Part shown: positions 46,680-60,800 of the stretch, in pieces | How positions within the stretch are numbered: position 1 is the first letter of the stretch | Layout: the number at the start of each line of letters is the position of its first letter | From: Pteria penguin | Lineage: Eukaryota; Mollusca; Bivalvia; Pterioida; Pteriidae | Direction of reading: 5' to 3' | Assembly (NCBI GenBank): GCA_035048485.1 | Contig: CM068588.1 | Coordinates: forward strand, 23,520,324-23,584,323 | DNA: 64,000 bases | Translations under genes and position numbers: made by a program | Notes under the pieces: generated by a model | Seen by the model: the letters and a program-made list of their open reading frames with translations, nothing else | The model's database searches: none | Told to the model about the DNA's origin: nothing

Positions 46680-46842
46680 CAATGGCGAATCCAGGATTTC
46701 CGAAAAGGGGAAAAGGGGGGGGGGGCCACATGTGTATTAGCCAAACTACTACTCGGCCATGTTTGGTGCCAAATCTGAAATTTTACTGGTAAATATGTAA
46801 CGAAAAGGGGGGCCTGCCCCCCTCCCTCTAAATCCGCCACTT
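46680..46842. mobile_element. hAT-like MITE, copy 2
   Basis: Same termini (CAATGGCGAATCCAGG ... AAATCCGCCACTT) and interior (GCCATGTTTGGTGCCAAATC, TTTTACTGGTAAATATGTAA) as the element at 45925-46069, about 600 bp away in the same orientation. Confidence 0.6.
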
Positions 46843-47409
46843 TGATAGCTTTTACAATTATGTCACTACAGGCACCGGTTTTAGTGATGCTGACCAGCAA
46901 CATCATACTCTGCCCAGTTTTATGCTTCTCAATTAATGAAAAGGGGCATATTATGTCACCCTGTGTTTATTTTTTCCTTCAGTATCTATTCCCTACCAGC
47001 AGTGAAGGCAGAGTGGTTGGGGGATTTAACTGTGTTTTTAAAAAGTGGATGAACCGTGATACAACTTAAACTAAATCTGCAAATTATCATGCCCTATTTT
47101 TCTGTATCACAAGGAAAAAACCCAGAAAATTCAATTTTGTCAATCGTTGATGTGAATGAGAAAAAAAACCCCCTATCCTAGAGCTCGAGTGGAAACTTGA
47201 CAATAGCTTTTGACCTCAAAATCAATATTAATCTTCCTTTTTTTCATAATTCAGTATAGATCCAAAGTAATCTGAATCAAATGTGTGGTATTTTGAGATG
47301 TCCAGAGACAACATTTTTATACAAAGATTAGTTGTTGTGATCTTGACCTTTGACCTAAAAATAAAAAAATTATTTAATATAGAAGAATCTCTGTCTCTTC
47401 ATAACCTAT

Positions 47410-47587
47410 TATAGACTCTTTCATTATTACTGCGGGACGGATGTTTTGGTTGGCAAAATCATAACTGGTTCCGCAAAATGGCGTACGAAACAAGAAATTT
47501 TTCATTATGACGTCAAAAATTTTACGGGATAAGTTATCATTTGCCAACCAACATGTCAGTACCGCAGTAATTGTGAAAAGGTCTATA
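47410..47587. mobile_element. 178-bp MITE with ~48-bp terminal inverted repeats
   Basis: The left end TATAGACTCTTTCATTATTA, followed by CTGCGGGACGG and TTTTGGTTGGCAAA, pairs with the right end TTTGCCAACCAACATGTCAG, TACCGCAGTAATTGTGAAAA and GGTCTATA, with a few mismatches. The interior contains TTATGACGTCAAAAATTTTA. A related segment lies at 41650-41770. Confidence 0.75.
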
Positions 47588-48094
47588 TACATCAGAATGT
47601 ACAATTTGGCTTGATTCATACGTATTTTATAATATCATGCTACGTATAAATACATGTATTGGGAAAAAATATAGAGAAATAGTTTTCAATAATGTCGCCA
47701 TTTAATGTAGCCGCTTAGAAAAATGGCGGTATATTTAACCTTCGACATAGCGTCACCGGAAGTCCGATAAAATTCCGGCAAATTACTTTGTAACGTCATA
47801 ATAAGGACAACTGAAAATCGTCCAAATGTCGTGCTCTGGTACGAACCGTGGAAGGGTGAATTGTTGCTATGAATAGGGGGAAAGTAGTCCCGTAATCTTA
47901 ATAATTATTAATTGTCAAATGCCAATTGTCGTACTTTTGTTGTCCGAAAAAAAAATTCGGCGAACATGATGGAAATGCAGGTAGTATACATGTATCATTG
48001 TTATGGACGATAGAAGACTGTGTATAGCATACAACATTACGGAGAAGTGAATGCCATCCTTCAAGAGCTATAAACCGTTCAACAATCAAGAGAT

Positions 48095-48275
48095 GGTGAG
48101 ATGGTTGGGCTATCACCAACCTGGCTTCGTGGGTTTTCTCCGGGCACTCTGGTTTCCTCCCACACAAATGACACCCTTACGCCAAGATCTGTGCCAACGA
48201 GCAAGATTTATATAAATTGTTAACTTGTTTCTTAATCGTTGTTAAATAAATAAAGTTTAATTTTTTAAACAATCA
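48095..48275 (+). repeat. Dispersed element family E, copy 1
   Basis: GTGGGTTTTCTCCGGGCACT, then CTGGTTTCCTCCCACACAAA, GACACCCTTACGCCAAGATC and a 3' end AAATAAATAAAGTTTAATTT. It matches 19262-19385 (opposite strand) and is longer at its 5' side. The structure resembles a SINE 3' part; no A/B boxes are recognised. Confidence 0.75.
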
Positions 48276-49169
48276 AGAGCTTTTGTAGGTATGTAATGGT
48301 TGATAATGTAGATATTTCACATCAGATATGCACAGCATATCATTTTCACTGATTCGATGTAAATCACTGAGCCAAGTGACGCCCGAGTCTTTTTACGTAG
48401 GCACAAGTAAAGGACAAGGAATTTCGAATGGATCTTGTTCCTCTATTCTTTGTGGCGAATTAACATGGGCAACGCTAGCCTAGATGGCGCTCAGTGTAAG
48501 CGGTTTTTTTTAATCACTACCAGACTTTAGCGTATGATTATATCATTCTCAGATTTTCTTGATTCAATTTTTGCCTTGTTTTAAACATAAAAAAGAAGAG
48601 TCCAACACCCCATGCGCTGATGTCATTGACACTGAAGATAAGTGACGTCACCAAAAAATAAAGTTAAAGCGGATGTTTCTTCTTATCAATTACCAAGGCA
48701 ATTAATGACTTAAGAAATGATTCTGGTCTTCGGTGGATGGAGGTATATCCCGAAAAGAGAACGGAAAACTGCATTACTGCGTAGTCTAAACTTTTTCCGG
48801 GTATTCCTTATCTATTTTTCCCTGCAATATTTACAAACATTTACGTCAAAAAATAGTTTTATTTGGGAACTACTTGTTTCGAATTATAAAAAAACACAAC
48901 CCCCTCCAAAAAAACCCTTTTTGACAAGAGTAATGGAAGAAATTGTTGAAAAGGTATACAAAAAATCGCTTAACCGATGAAATGCGCTTTTGCATGCCAA
49001 AATTAAATGATGAAAAGGAAATCACTCTGTTAGTATGGGAGAAATACCCTTTTTTGTTTAACCTTTTAGGATAGCCTTTTTGCAGGCGTAATAAAAACAT
49101 AAGCTATGGCTCAATAAATGATATGCTTGTTTGTCATGACAATAAATCACATGACACTCTGTGTATTAT

Positions 49170-52100
49170 TTAATGAAGAGAATGTCGTCTAGATACAGGC
49201 TTTTTGGGATAGTATGAAGCCGTGTGATTTGTAACAATATAGTCAGTATATGTCCCGTCCAATAATCGTCGGCCATTCTTCTGGACCATCCAGCACTGCA
49301 CATGCGCATTGGTGGCAAGATTTAATCGCCTTCCCAAAGTTGCTACGACTTTATATACTTTTCGCGTATTACCATCCACTTTTAACTTTCCTCGAGTTCT
49401 TTTCCCTTTCTGAACCTTCCACGTCTTGGTCAGAGTTATATGTCTGTAGATAAACTGCCCTACAACACAAGAACACAGCGTCATATTATATAGCATTTAT
49501 AGTAAGGAGTGCAGGGAGGACGATGAACATTTATAGTAAGGAGTGCATGGAGAACGATGAACATTTATAGTAAGGAGTGCAGGGAGGACGATGAACATTT
49601 ATAGTCAAGAGTGCAGGGAGGACGATGAGCATTTATAGGACGATGAGCATTTATAGTAAGCAGTGCAGGGAGGACGATGAACATTTATAGTCATGAGTGC
49701 AGGGAGGACGATGAACATTTATAGTAAGGAGTGCAGGGAGGATGATGAACATTTATAGTAAGCAGTGCAGGGAGGACAATGAACATTTATAGTCATGAGT
49801 GCAGGGAGAACGATGAACATTTATAGAAAAAGTGCACGGAAGATGATGAGTATTTTTAGTAAAGAGTGCAGAGAATATAATGAACATAAATGGTAAAGAG
49901 TGCAAGGAAAATGATGAACATTTATAGTAAATAGCGAAATAGCGCAGGGAAGATGATGAACATTTATAGTAAATAGCGTAGGGAAGATGATGGACTTTTT
50001 ACTTAATGTTGAAATGTATCTTTAATAAGGAAAATTGTTTTCTAAAGCGTTGAAATTTCAAATTACAAGAAAGCATTGTATTGATTGGTATATACGTACT
50101 TTTAAAAGTTTTACAATAAGCATTATCACTTATTAATATGAAATGTATTTTGATGTAAAAATTTAGAAGATATAAAGCATCTGCTTATACGTAAAAGCCG
50201 TATTAAACAAATACTCTTATGTGACAGGAGCAAAAGCCACATGATATGTTATTAAGTTTTTGATATATTGTGAAAAATAAGTTTTGATTTTTTCACATAA
50301 TGATTATATCTCATGATGTTCGTAAGACACTAAATCCAAGTGTTTCAAAATTTGTGTATTGGGTCGTTTCATCATACTGAGTTATTTCCCATATGAGGAG
50401 GTGTCTGACGTTAAACCATTGTGACGTCATACAATTTCTGTTTCATTTTGCGTAATTTTATACCGGTTTCAATTGAACTGGTTGAGGTCACAATGGTTCG
50501 ACATAAATTACACGCTCGAATGGGAAATAACCTACAATAACGTACCTAGTAGACCATGGGTATGCCACGAAAACCCTCGGTCGTCCACGATATAAAACCC
50601 GAGGAAATGTATTTTTCCCATTTGAATTTGAGCTTTATTCCTCATATGCCGGACGACGAGGAGAGTAATTCTGTGTGGGAACATAATGGCCAACATTTTA
50701 CCCGTTCCGTCCGTTACCAGTTTGGTTTTATGTATGCTAGTCGCCTGAGATGCTCTCCATCTGCAAAGAAATCACGTGATATTTAAATACTGCTGTACAT
50801 TCATAATTTTTGATATGCACAGAATAATTTAGTTTGAGATAAAGCAGGAAGTTTTGACATCGAGGCCCACTAATATTTATTCTCATCATTTTAGTGTAGT
50901 TTTATCACACCTTAAACAGCAGACTCGTGTGTGACATTCTAACATGTTGACATAAATACCAAAGATTAAGGTAATAAGATAGGATTGGGGTTTTTTAATT
51001 TGAAAAATTCGGTAGAATGAAGTTAGTTTCTAGCCTCCATGCTGAAGTACACAGAATCTTGCAGGTCGATTCTTATATAAAGTTGCAGGTATATGCAATC
51101 AATGTAAGAAACTGTGGCCATTTCAACAAAACAGGGCTATGTCTAGTGGCTAAGTAACAATAATTGTAACAGTATGTTATAGGCATTTTTAATATTCTGA
51201 CATATTTAGATGTATGCATAAAAATATATTAATATTTATACTACCCCATAAACGTGTTTATATATAACCTGATGAAATGAAAATCAATTTAAATATAACC
51301 AAGGTATTCAAATGAATTCTGCTTCAATATTTTCTCCCTCCCCTTTCTTTCTTTTTTTTTTTTATTTTGTTGTTTTAATTTTGTCCTAGTTACATTATTT
51401 AAAACTTCTGTCCTAGTTACAATGCCCTCTTTATAATGAAAACCACTTACTTGTTTGCTTTACCATTGACTGTCCACTTTTGTGGAGTGATTTGAATACG
51501 AGTTCGACTACCGGATATTGTAATTTTTCCTAGAAAAGTTTTCACTTTAGAGTCTGAGGTCTTCTTAGAGGAGTCATCAGTTTGATTCTTTCTCTGTTTA
51601 TCATTTTGTCTTACAGAAGCAGCTACAGTTGCGTCTACGACAATTCCTATAAATAAAAAACAAAGAGAAAAGTAAAGAATATAGCAACATACACATATAC
51701 CATATGTATATCCTAGTATGTTCCTTTATTTGTGTTCTCATTTATGTAACAATATTCCTTAGTCACGTGCAAATGGTGTTTATGTATCTCTGTTTATCCG
51801 ATTCTCAAGATTATGTATGACATTAGTAGCAATACGTAGCCCGGTTTTGATGATAGGGCCACAGTTCCTTACGTTGTGTAAACTTGCTCTTTTTGAGAAA
51901 TGGAATTACCGGCACAATTCTACGCACTTCGTCATCAAGTGGACCAAATATCAAATATGTATATACCATTAAGCAAATGATTGGTAATAAAAATTTACGC
52001 TATCATTGTTTATATTTTGTTATCTTGTATTTGATTGGATTGGTAACACATGTGATGTATCCCGTAAATGTGGGGGGTAATCATTCGGTGACGTAAGACA

Positions 52101-54039
52101 TATTTGTTTAGGTGAATAATGAATATGTGAAATATGACATATCTTTGCTGGGGTTATCTTCATAAACAATATACTGACCTGATATCTCGTCTCTTACTAG
52201 GTTTAAAATGTCTCCATCCTTCCCCATCACATCAAAACAGACTGATGTGGTTAAACCTTTCACGCGAATGATGAAATGGGGATCACTATCCACTAAAATG
52301 CAATAAATATTTTTATAATACAGACAAAACCTTTTGATAGTGTTAGACAGAGAGAAGAAACCCTACCCAAATACCCAAAAAGAAATAAAAAGTATATATA
52401 AAACCCCGTTAACAGGGCATTTTAATGCCCGCATCTAGGCCCACAGGCGCTAGACGCCAGGTATAAAATTACGAATCAAATTCTTTGATATACATAATAC
52501 GACCAGTTTTTTTTCCATAGTGAATTGGAAGGGAATAGCACCAATGGATTTTAAACATTGGAACCTCACCCCTTATCTCCATCCCCAAGGACCAGACCAC
52601 CACACTAGAAATCAGGATCACAACAACAAGCTCCATGTACATGTATGTTCTATCATATGCCACTGTCAGACTCTGTCTAGATCTGATGATTTTAGAGCAG
52701 CTAAGCGCAAATATCTTTCACCACTACCATAAGTGCCACTTCCAGGGACCAACCCCTACTATGGAACACAGACGCATACATTCTAGTCATGAGGAACTGT
52801 TGCATACCACTATCAGATTCTTTCTACGCCTCCTGGTTTAGGAAGAAAAGCGCGAACAACCATTGTGGTTACATCTATAAGCCCCATCCAAGGGGCTAGA
52901 ACCCCGCCCCCCCCCCCCCCCCCCAATTTGGAACCCAAGTGGACAACGTAAAGTTATGCACTGCCGTATGCCACCATCAGATCTATTTCTAGGCCTACTG
53001 TTAAGGATGAGAAGCGCCAACAATATTTCGAGGAGAGGCGGACGGACCGACAAACAGCCGTCCGCACTATCGCATTATATTAAGTTCACTTTACCCTGGA
53101 TGGTACGGACCAGCCTAGTGGATTAAGGACTATTTAACAATATACGTTGTGACAAAGCAAGTGGCAAGTACAAAACATGTAGGATAGACGAGATGAAAGT
53201 CATTCATATATAATGACAGAATTTAAATTGACAAGATATATAGGACATGTGCGTACTACCCAGTTAAACAGTAAGAAATAAAATACAAACCAAATGAGGG
53301 CGAACTTCCGGCTAGAGCTTGACCTGTTGATGCTGTAAGGGCGTTGTCCCACACTGAATGAGGACTGTCATTTACTTCATAATCACCTAGGAAACGAAAT
53401 TATACCGAAAATTTTATGGATATTTCAACTACCCCAGTCATATTTATTTGAACATGTCACGTCAGACTTACTTTGGTATTCCACTCCAAATTTATCACTT
53501 CAATTACAAAATGAAAGTTACAAGTGGTTAGTATTTTGTAACTGATCTAGATTATCATTATTTTAAAATCACTTTTATATTAAATCATATTTATATTAGA
53601 TCATATTTATATTCGATCATATTTATATTCGATTATATTTATATTGTAACAGATAATATTCAGAATATGACAGATTGTACTTGTTCTATAATATATCACT
53701 TTTGTTTTCATTATAACATATTATATTATTAATACGGCATGCGTGTAATTATCATTATTTGTTATAAACATCGATTATCCATAGAGACACATTCATAGGA
53801 TTCGATGTAAAGAAAATAATTTTGTGATTTATTATCGTGCTTGTTAATCTGAAAAAAAGATAAACAACAGTCAAAATACATCTTAGACAAATAAACTGTT
53901 ATTGGGAATTCCTACAGAGTTAGTAACGGTATAACAATATGAAGGATAAGAAAACCCTTAATTTATATTTTTACTACTACTACTACTACTAGTAGTAGTA
54001 GTAGTAGTAGTATCTGGTGTGCATTACTTGTATATGCTA

Positions 54040-54085
<46 letters not shown>

Positions 54086-57000
54086 TGACACTGGTTCAAT
54101 CTATTGTACAAATTATGTTTGCAATATTTTTCGTAACTCCAGTAAGTTATTTATTCATACATGTTTTGAGCGATTTGGCGATTTGGTCGTAATTTATTGT
54201 TGTCACTGGAAATTCACTTTGCAATACGTATTATATATATTACATGAGACACACAACATGCTCTTGAAGGCTTGATATCACACTTCCAAAAGAATAGGAC
54301 TTCCTGATAGATGCATATACTTCTGGGATTATTCTTTAAACAAAATGGGTGAATTTTGTCATACAACTGAGTTGGACCTCTTTACCCGCCCTTTATGATT
54401 TTTCTTTTACATTTTATGCCTGTAATTGACTTGCACAGATCTCAAATTTTGGAACTTCTGTTTGTTGTACAGTGTTTCATTAACTTGACATTCCTTAATC
54501 ATTTGTATAGAGTTTGGTGAAGTTTGTCGTACAGCTGAGTTAACTACATATACTCGAAACATTTTGTGTTATCAAAAAGGAATTCAAATAATCAAAAGGA
54601 CACTTTCTTTGAAAATATAACCCAAGTTAAATTTTTCCCTGCACAATTTCACAATAATACTTATGATTAAGTTAATTCTTTTTTGAATCTGCCAGACTTG
54701 CTAGACGATATATATTTCCTCAAATTTGTTAAAATGAATTTAATATGTTTTAACAAATTCAAGAATTCCTTAAAACGAATTTAATCCGCTTTAACAAATT
54801 CAAGAATTCGTTATATCAAATTCAAAATTATTTTTGATAGGTCCTAAATGGGTTTCCGTAGGAAAGTCTCTTAGTTTCGCACAAGATAAAAAACAGAACA
54901 AATCTGAATGTGAGGTAGTTTTACTTCCGTTTTAATGTGGATAATCATGTAGGCACTGCATTGGACTTCAAATGCGTAACGCGATATGTAAATGCGTATT
55001 TTTACGCCCTCTTTATTTTTTCAATGCGTTTTTAATAATTTTCAATGCGTACTTACGCTTTTATGCGCCTTATCTCTAGCTCTGCCTAATGGTATGTTTT
55101 ACTTTGTTTTATGACAAAGAGTCAAATCAGTACCGGGACAATCCGTCTCTATATCTCTCCCTATCCATTTTCGAGGTTGTATATAAAGGTGGATCACACA
55201 TGCTTCAGACAGTATCATGCTTTTTACAGCTAAGTGGATCTAACACGTTAATCTAGCCAGTGGCACGAGTTCTAGGTTAACGTCCCTCATAAGAGATATA
55301 CACATGTACACACAGCAGGACATCGGGATTGAACCAGCAACCTGTCCATGTTAATGTTAGTAACCATAAATGTGCAAGGGCTTAAGGAAGAGTTGTGCCT
55401 CCCCCTTTTCGCAGAGTATTTACTTTAAATTGGATCAATTCTTATAAAATCCATAAATAATGCCAAGAATATGAATATGAGTTTTTATTATAATAACTTA
55501 AAAATTACAGTCTTTTTTTTTTTTTTTGTTTTGTTTTTTTTTTTTTATTTTAGTTAGTTCGCAACTTATGCCCTCTGTGATGAACATGAATACATAATTC
55601 AACTTACAGTTCACATACATTCATTAAATCGAATACAATATTATTGCAGGACATAAGTTGTTAATAAAGATATTAGGGTTAGTGTCGTATTAGATAGTAG
55701 TAAGGACCATGGCTTCGAGCACGACATACCCGTCGAATCCACAACATCCTGTTTGTCCGGCAACGTAACCACCATAGAGGTCAAAGGAGTCACGAAGTTA
55801 TACTAAAACAAATAAGTATAAAGCAAATAAATGTAAATTCCCAAGAAGTACTAAGAAACACAACGTCTTTCCTCTCCGTTTGAAACCCATATCCTTAAAA
55901 GAAGCTAAAACTAGAAATCAAGCAGTAGATTAGACGGTAACTTGGAAATTCGAATCAATACCTAAATTTTTTTATTAATCTTATTTTTTTAAAATTCCAT
56001 TTTTCTTTATTTCCTTTAATTATATTTTAGATATTATGTTAAATTCAAATACGACCATGTTCGATGTGGACACGTGCTTAATTCGAAACCAGATACGCAG
56101 GGAAACCGTGTACATTTACATTTTTTTTTGTAAACAAATGAAAAATAAAAGAATTATGGTAAGCCTTCGAAGGGTGAGCAGACGCAAACTATAATCTACA
56201 TTAACATGGTAGACCTATGGTATTACCCTGTAAAAAAAAAAGGAGAGAGAAAATAAAAGAAACTCAAATAATCTCATACAACGACATTGACATGGTAGAT
56301 CTATGGTATTAACCTGTAAAAAAGAGAGAGAAGAAAAGAAACTCAAATATTCTTATACAATGATATTGACTCATTCATCATTACCACTCACACTCCTCCA
56401 CTTTATATTATTTGGGCATAACTGACCTTGACCTTTATTGAATCCATAATCAAGAAGATATAAAATTCAAATGACAAGGACTGAAATTATAGCTTTGTAT
56501 TTAACACCGAAAACATTTTATGTATTAGATCTTCGTAAAATCATAATTTTGTTCTTAATACCGACAATACTTAATGCATTATATCTTCTAAAACTCATAG
56601 ATGTTTTTATCACCGGGAATATTTAATGCGTTGTACCTTCGTATTACACCTGTTTATTTTTCATTCAGTACAATAAAAGTGGACATAAACTGCGGTGTAT
56701 TATTGGTCAATAAAATTGCCACAGATTCAAGCATGTTTGCTCTTATTTCACAATAAATATCCCCACATGACTCTGTCACAATCAATTACTGTAACATGTC
56801 CAATACATGGTCTGCAGCTTTACTATGTATATATTACTTATTAGCTTACACGTATGTCTGAACGTGCGTAAAGGGGAGTTCAAACCGGATTGTACGATTC
56901 CGTATTTCCTGTTTAGACTGAATTATTACATCTTGACGTATGTATTACTGTTACCATAATCGACACAACACGAGAAAAAGAAAGAAGTCATTTTAAAGTA

Positions 57001-57818
57001 TCCTATTCCCGGATTTCACCACAATATTCAAGAGATAGGTTACCTCCTGCTTCCATGTCGCAACATATAAATGAAACACAGTTGACAGAGACGTAAAGCA
57101 TCAATAAAGTAATCAACCTTACAGAGTTGTCTTTCGCTTATCTATGTGATATATGCAATGAACACGCCCCAATATCATTGACAAAATTTTTAAATGATGT
57201 CATAGAAACAATTTTGTTCTAATATATATTGAGGTAGCGGCAGTTATACCAAAACTATTTATTTGTTTCTGTTATTCATTTACCAATTTTCCCAAACTAC
57301 ATGTATTTTCAAGTCATTTTGTGTACCATCCTTCATGCGCGGATCCAGAAATTTTTGTCAGAGGGGGTTCAACCAAAAAAGGTAAATTTTTCTCTTAGAC
57401 GAGTGTGGGGGGGGGGGGGGGATTTCCAACCCAAAAATGTCCAAATATTTACCTTTTTGGGGGGTAAAATTTTCGGATGCCGGGGGGGGGGGTTACAGAC
57501 CCCCGGTACCCCCCTCTGTATCCGCGCATGTCATTTAATGCTTCCCGTACTGTAATTAACACTGCTCTGTGTAAATCTTTCAATAACACCTTTTAGCATA
57601 AATATTTAAGATATAAATCAAATCCGTCTTAACCATCGGGCAACACTATCATGTCTAAAACAATTTACATTCCAGTGCTGCTTGCATTAACGCAATTGTC
57701 AAACGCTGTGTCCTATTCTACTAAACTACCGAGACCCGTCTCTGCAGTGGCGTAGCAACCATTACCCCAAATGCGCACGTGCGTACACATCATTTTGTTA
57801 AAAATAGTAGTGTCTCAC

Positions 57819-57865
<47 letters not shown>

Positions 57866-60800
57866 GAGGTCGTTTTCCTTTCCCTAGGGACGTATATAAC
57901 ACATATACGTCCCTGCTTTTCCCAAACCCCAGCCTCCTGCCTTTCTTGTGCGTACACATCATTTGTTATCTGGCTACGCCCCTGGTCTGCCATTACAAAT
58001 GTAGTCTTGCCACCGCTGCCAGTCCGGCCTGTCCAATAATACAAAACAAATGCAGTGTCCTAAGCGACCAAGGTTTGGATGTTGAGGCCGATGTACGCGC
58101 CACTCCGCGGTACTATATACGATTGTAGTCAAGATAATACAAGATGTGATCGTTGAGAAAATCAGTTTTTTAAGTTTATGAACATTATGAAGTTTCTTGT
58201 ATTATTTAAGTATCACATTAATTTTCATTATGAATACACATGCGTAATTAGGCAATATCCTTTTTGCAAGAAAAATACTTATACAAGATTATGGTAAAGG
58301 GGGGTTACGCATGATTTGTGTAAAATCTTTTATAGAAAGTCTGAAAATCACATGGATACGCAGGATTATAACATTTGTAAATGTTTCTTCATGGTATAAT
58401 TTGTTACATGACATACTTCCTTCAAATTTTATTCATCATTTAACTTTTGATAGTTCATACTTAAAGAGTTTAGCTGAAAAGACAACAAATTCTTTTTGGA
58501 AAGATGTATTTATATCTTTTTATCACTTTAGACGCATTGTTCGTAAAAGTGAACATATAGCTTTTCAATCCATTTGGTTTAATGACAAAATTAAAATAAA
58601 TGGAAATATGATTCACTACAAACAGTGGTTTGAAAAGGGTGTTAGATACATATATGATTTTCTAGATGAGAATGGTAATATTTTACAATATGTTGACTTT
58701 TGTGATAAATTTAGATTTAATCCTCCATTTACTACATACTATGGTGTGGTTCAATGCATTCATATGTTAATTGAAGACACTGATATGACTTCTATACATA
58801 CCAACATTCCTTTCAGACCAAAATTCATTGATATATTAGTACAGAACACAAATGGTGTAAGGTATATTTATGATACCTTTGTGAATGACCAAAAAGTGAA
58901 AGAAAATGGCAAAATGAACTTAACTTTTAACCTGATAGGAATTGGTGGTATGAACAAAATAATTTAATTAAACTTTTAGGTGATTACATAAGCCTTAGAT
59001 GGTTTCAATATAGAATTATTCACAGAATTATAGGTACAATTCTTTACTATATAAGATAGGCATTTTAGATTCAAATTTGTGTACTTTCTGTAATAACCAT
59101 ATTGAAACAATTCTTCATACTTTTTGGTCATGCAGTAAAGTATCTGTGATATGGGAAAATGTTGTCACTTGGTTGAAAGACAATTTTGATATTGATATTA
59201 CTTTTAATAAGATTGATATTATCTTTGGTAAAAATGTTAGAAAAAAATCACAAAATTTGATAATCTGTCTAATTAAAAGATATATATATATAAGCAAAAG
59301 ATAAAAAAAATTATCCCAAACTTTGAGGGTGCAAAAATTTTCATTGAAAATTATTTGAAAATTGATAGATTTATTCATCAAAGAAACATGAAAATTGATC
59401 ATTTTAATAAAAAATGGGAACAATTTATAGGTTTAATCTGATAATAGTAAGACTAAGTAAATACTTGTGGCTATTATATAATCTTTTCAATGTATTTACA
59501 AAAAATATTACTAAATAATATCATAAATGTATATTATTAATTATAAATATATGACTGAGTTAATACTGCATTGTAACATAGTTATTATTCACTTTATTAT
59601 AATGAGTACATGTTTATTTAATACATATATATAATTGTCAGTGTTTTTAGTTGACAATTGTTGATATGAAATATATGTTGGTTGTAGGCTTAAGTTTGTT
59701 TGTATTACTTGATTATTATTGAGTGAATGGAGTATGTATGATATTTTTGTCAGTGTTGTAATACTTGTCTTGTCTTATGTTTATATATGTATTGTATGAT
59801 GTCATTATAAATATATATATTAATTAAAAAAAAAAAAAATTAAAATATAAATGGTACTTTTATTACACAAGATGATTAAGAAATATACCATTACCTTTAG
59901 AGCTAGCTCTGTGACACGTGATTTGATGAGATCTCGCGCAGTTTGGTTGTATTGTTTTAATCTTTCAATGAGTAGATGTTTAATAGACATATATGCCCAT
60001 ATTTTTTCTGTAATGTCAGAGAAATTAGAAGCTACAGAAGGCGTATCAAACTGTTGTACAACATTTGTCCGGGACGTCAACTCCAAGGGACCTTCGGAAC
60101 TTAGTCCACTTACTGCTATATCTATGCTATTTATAGAATCATTAGTCAGCTGACCGGAAATGACTAGTTCTGATCCTTCGAAATAACTTGGATGTATGGC
60201 ATTGGTCATAGTGTGACGTATAACGTGGTCGTCAAGGTAACGGAATGTTAAATTAGACATGAGTGTAGACGACACTTCCTTGTAGAACCCCGTCAACTGT
60301 AACGCGGCGTCTGATGCTTCGTATATTTTCCGTACAAAGCCATTATTTTTCGCCGACATTTTACGTAAAAAAGAATAATCAGCGTCCTGACCGAAAGCGA
60401 GACTGAAGATAGGAATTTCCATGGCGTTGTCAACTTGAATATTCTGTAGAATTTTCACAGGATCCGTTTCGCCTTCCGTCGGTTCACCATCCGTGAGGAA
60501 TATGATCAACGGCGAGAAACCGCTACTGTTATCCTGCTTGTATAACTGGAGACCCTCCAACAAAGCAGAGTTGATATTGGTCCCTGGTAAAGATAAGGTC
60601 AATATTAAAAGTGAGCCAACATTTAATGAACATCAAAAATGTTTTAGTGTAATTCAATGCTATTATCATTGTTGTATATGTGGAAAGAAGTTCATGTATG
60701 GAAAGCAATTTGTATATCTTGTGTAGAATAATTAAACTGGGAAATCTGATAGTTACAGTATTAATAAATGTCATAGACCAAACTCTAATTAGTTATGTCA

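Larger units (their letters stand above)
41068..49169. other. Intergenic region between ABCA and the ITIH-like gene
   Basis: It contains the upstream region of ABCA and the downstream region of the ITIH-like gene. Contents: a CRE-rich repeat block (41160-41770), a SINE (41901-42183), a 62-bp satellite (43020-44790), a 105-bp palindrome (45697-45801), two hAT-like MITEs (45925-46069, 46680-46842), an unexplained more GC-rich stretch (46200-46640), a long-TIR MITE (47410-47587) and a dispersed repeat (48095-48275). No protein-coding exon was recognised. Confidence 0.6.
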
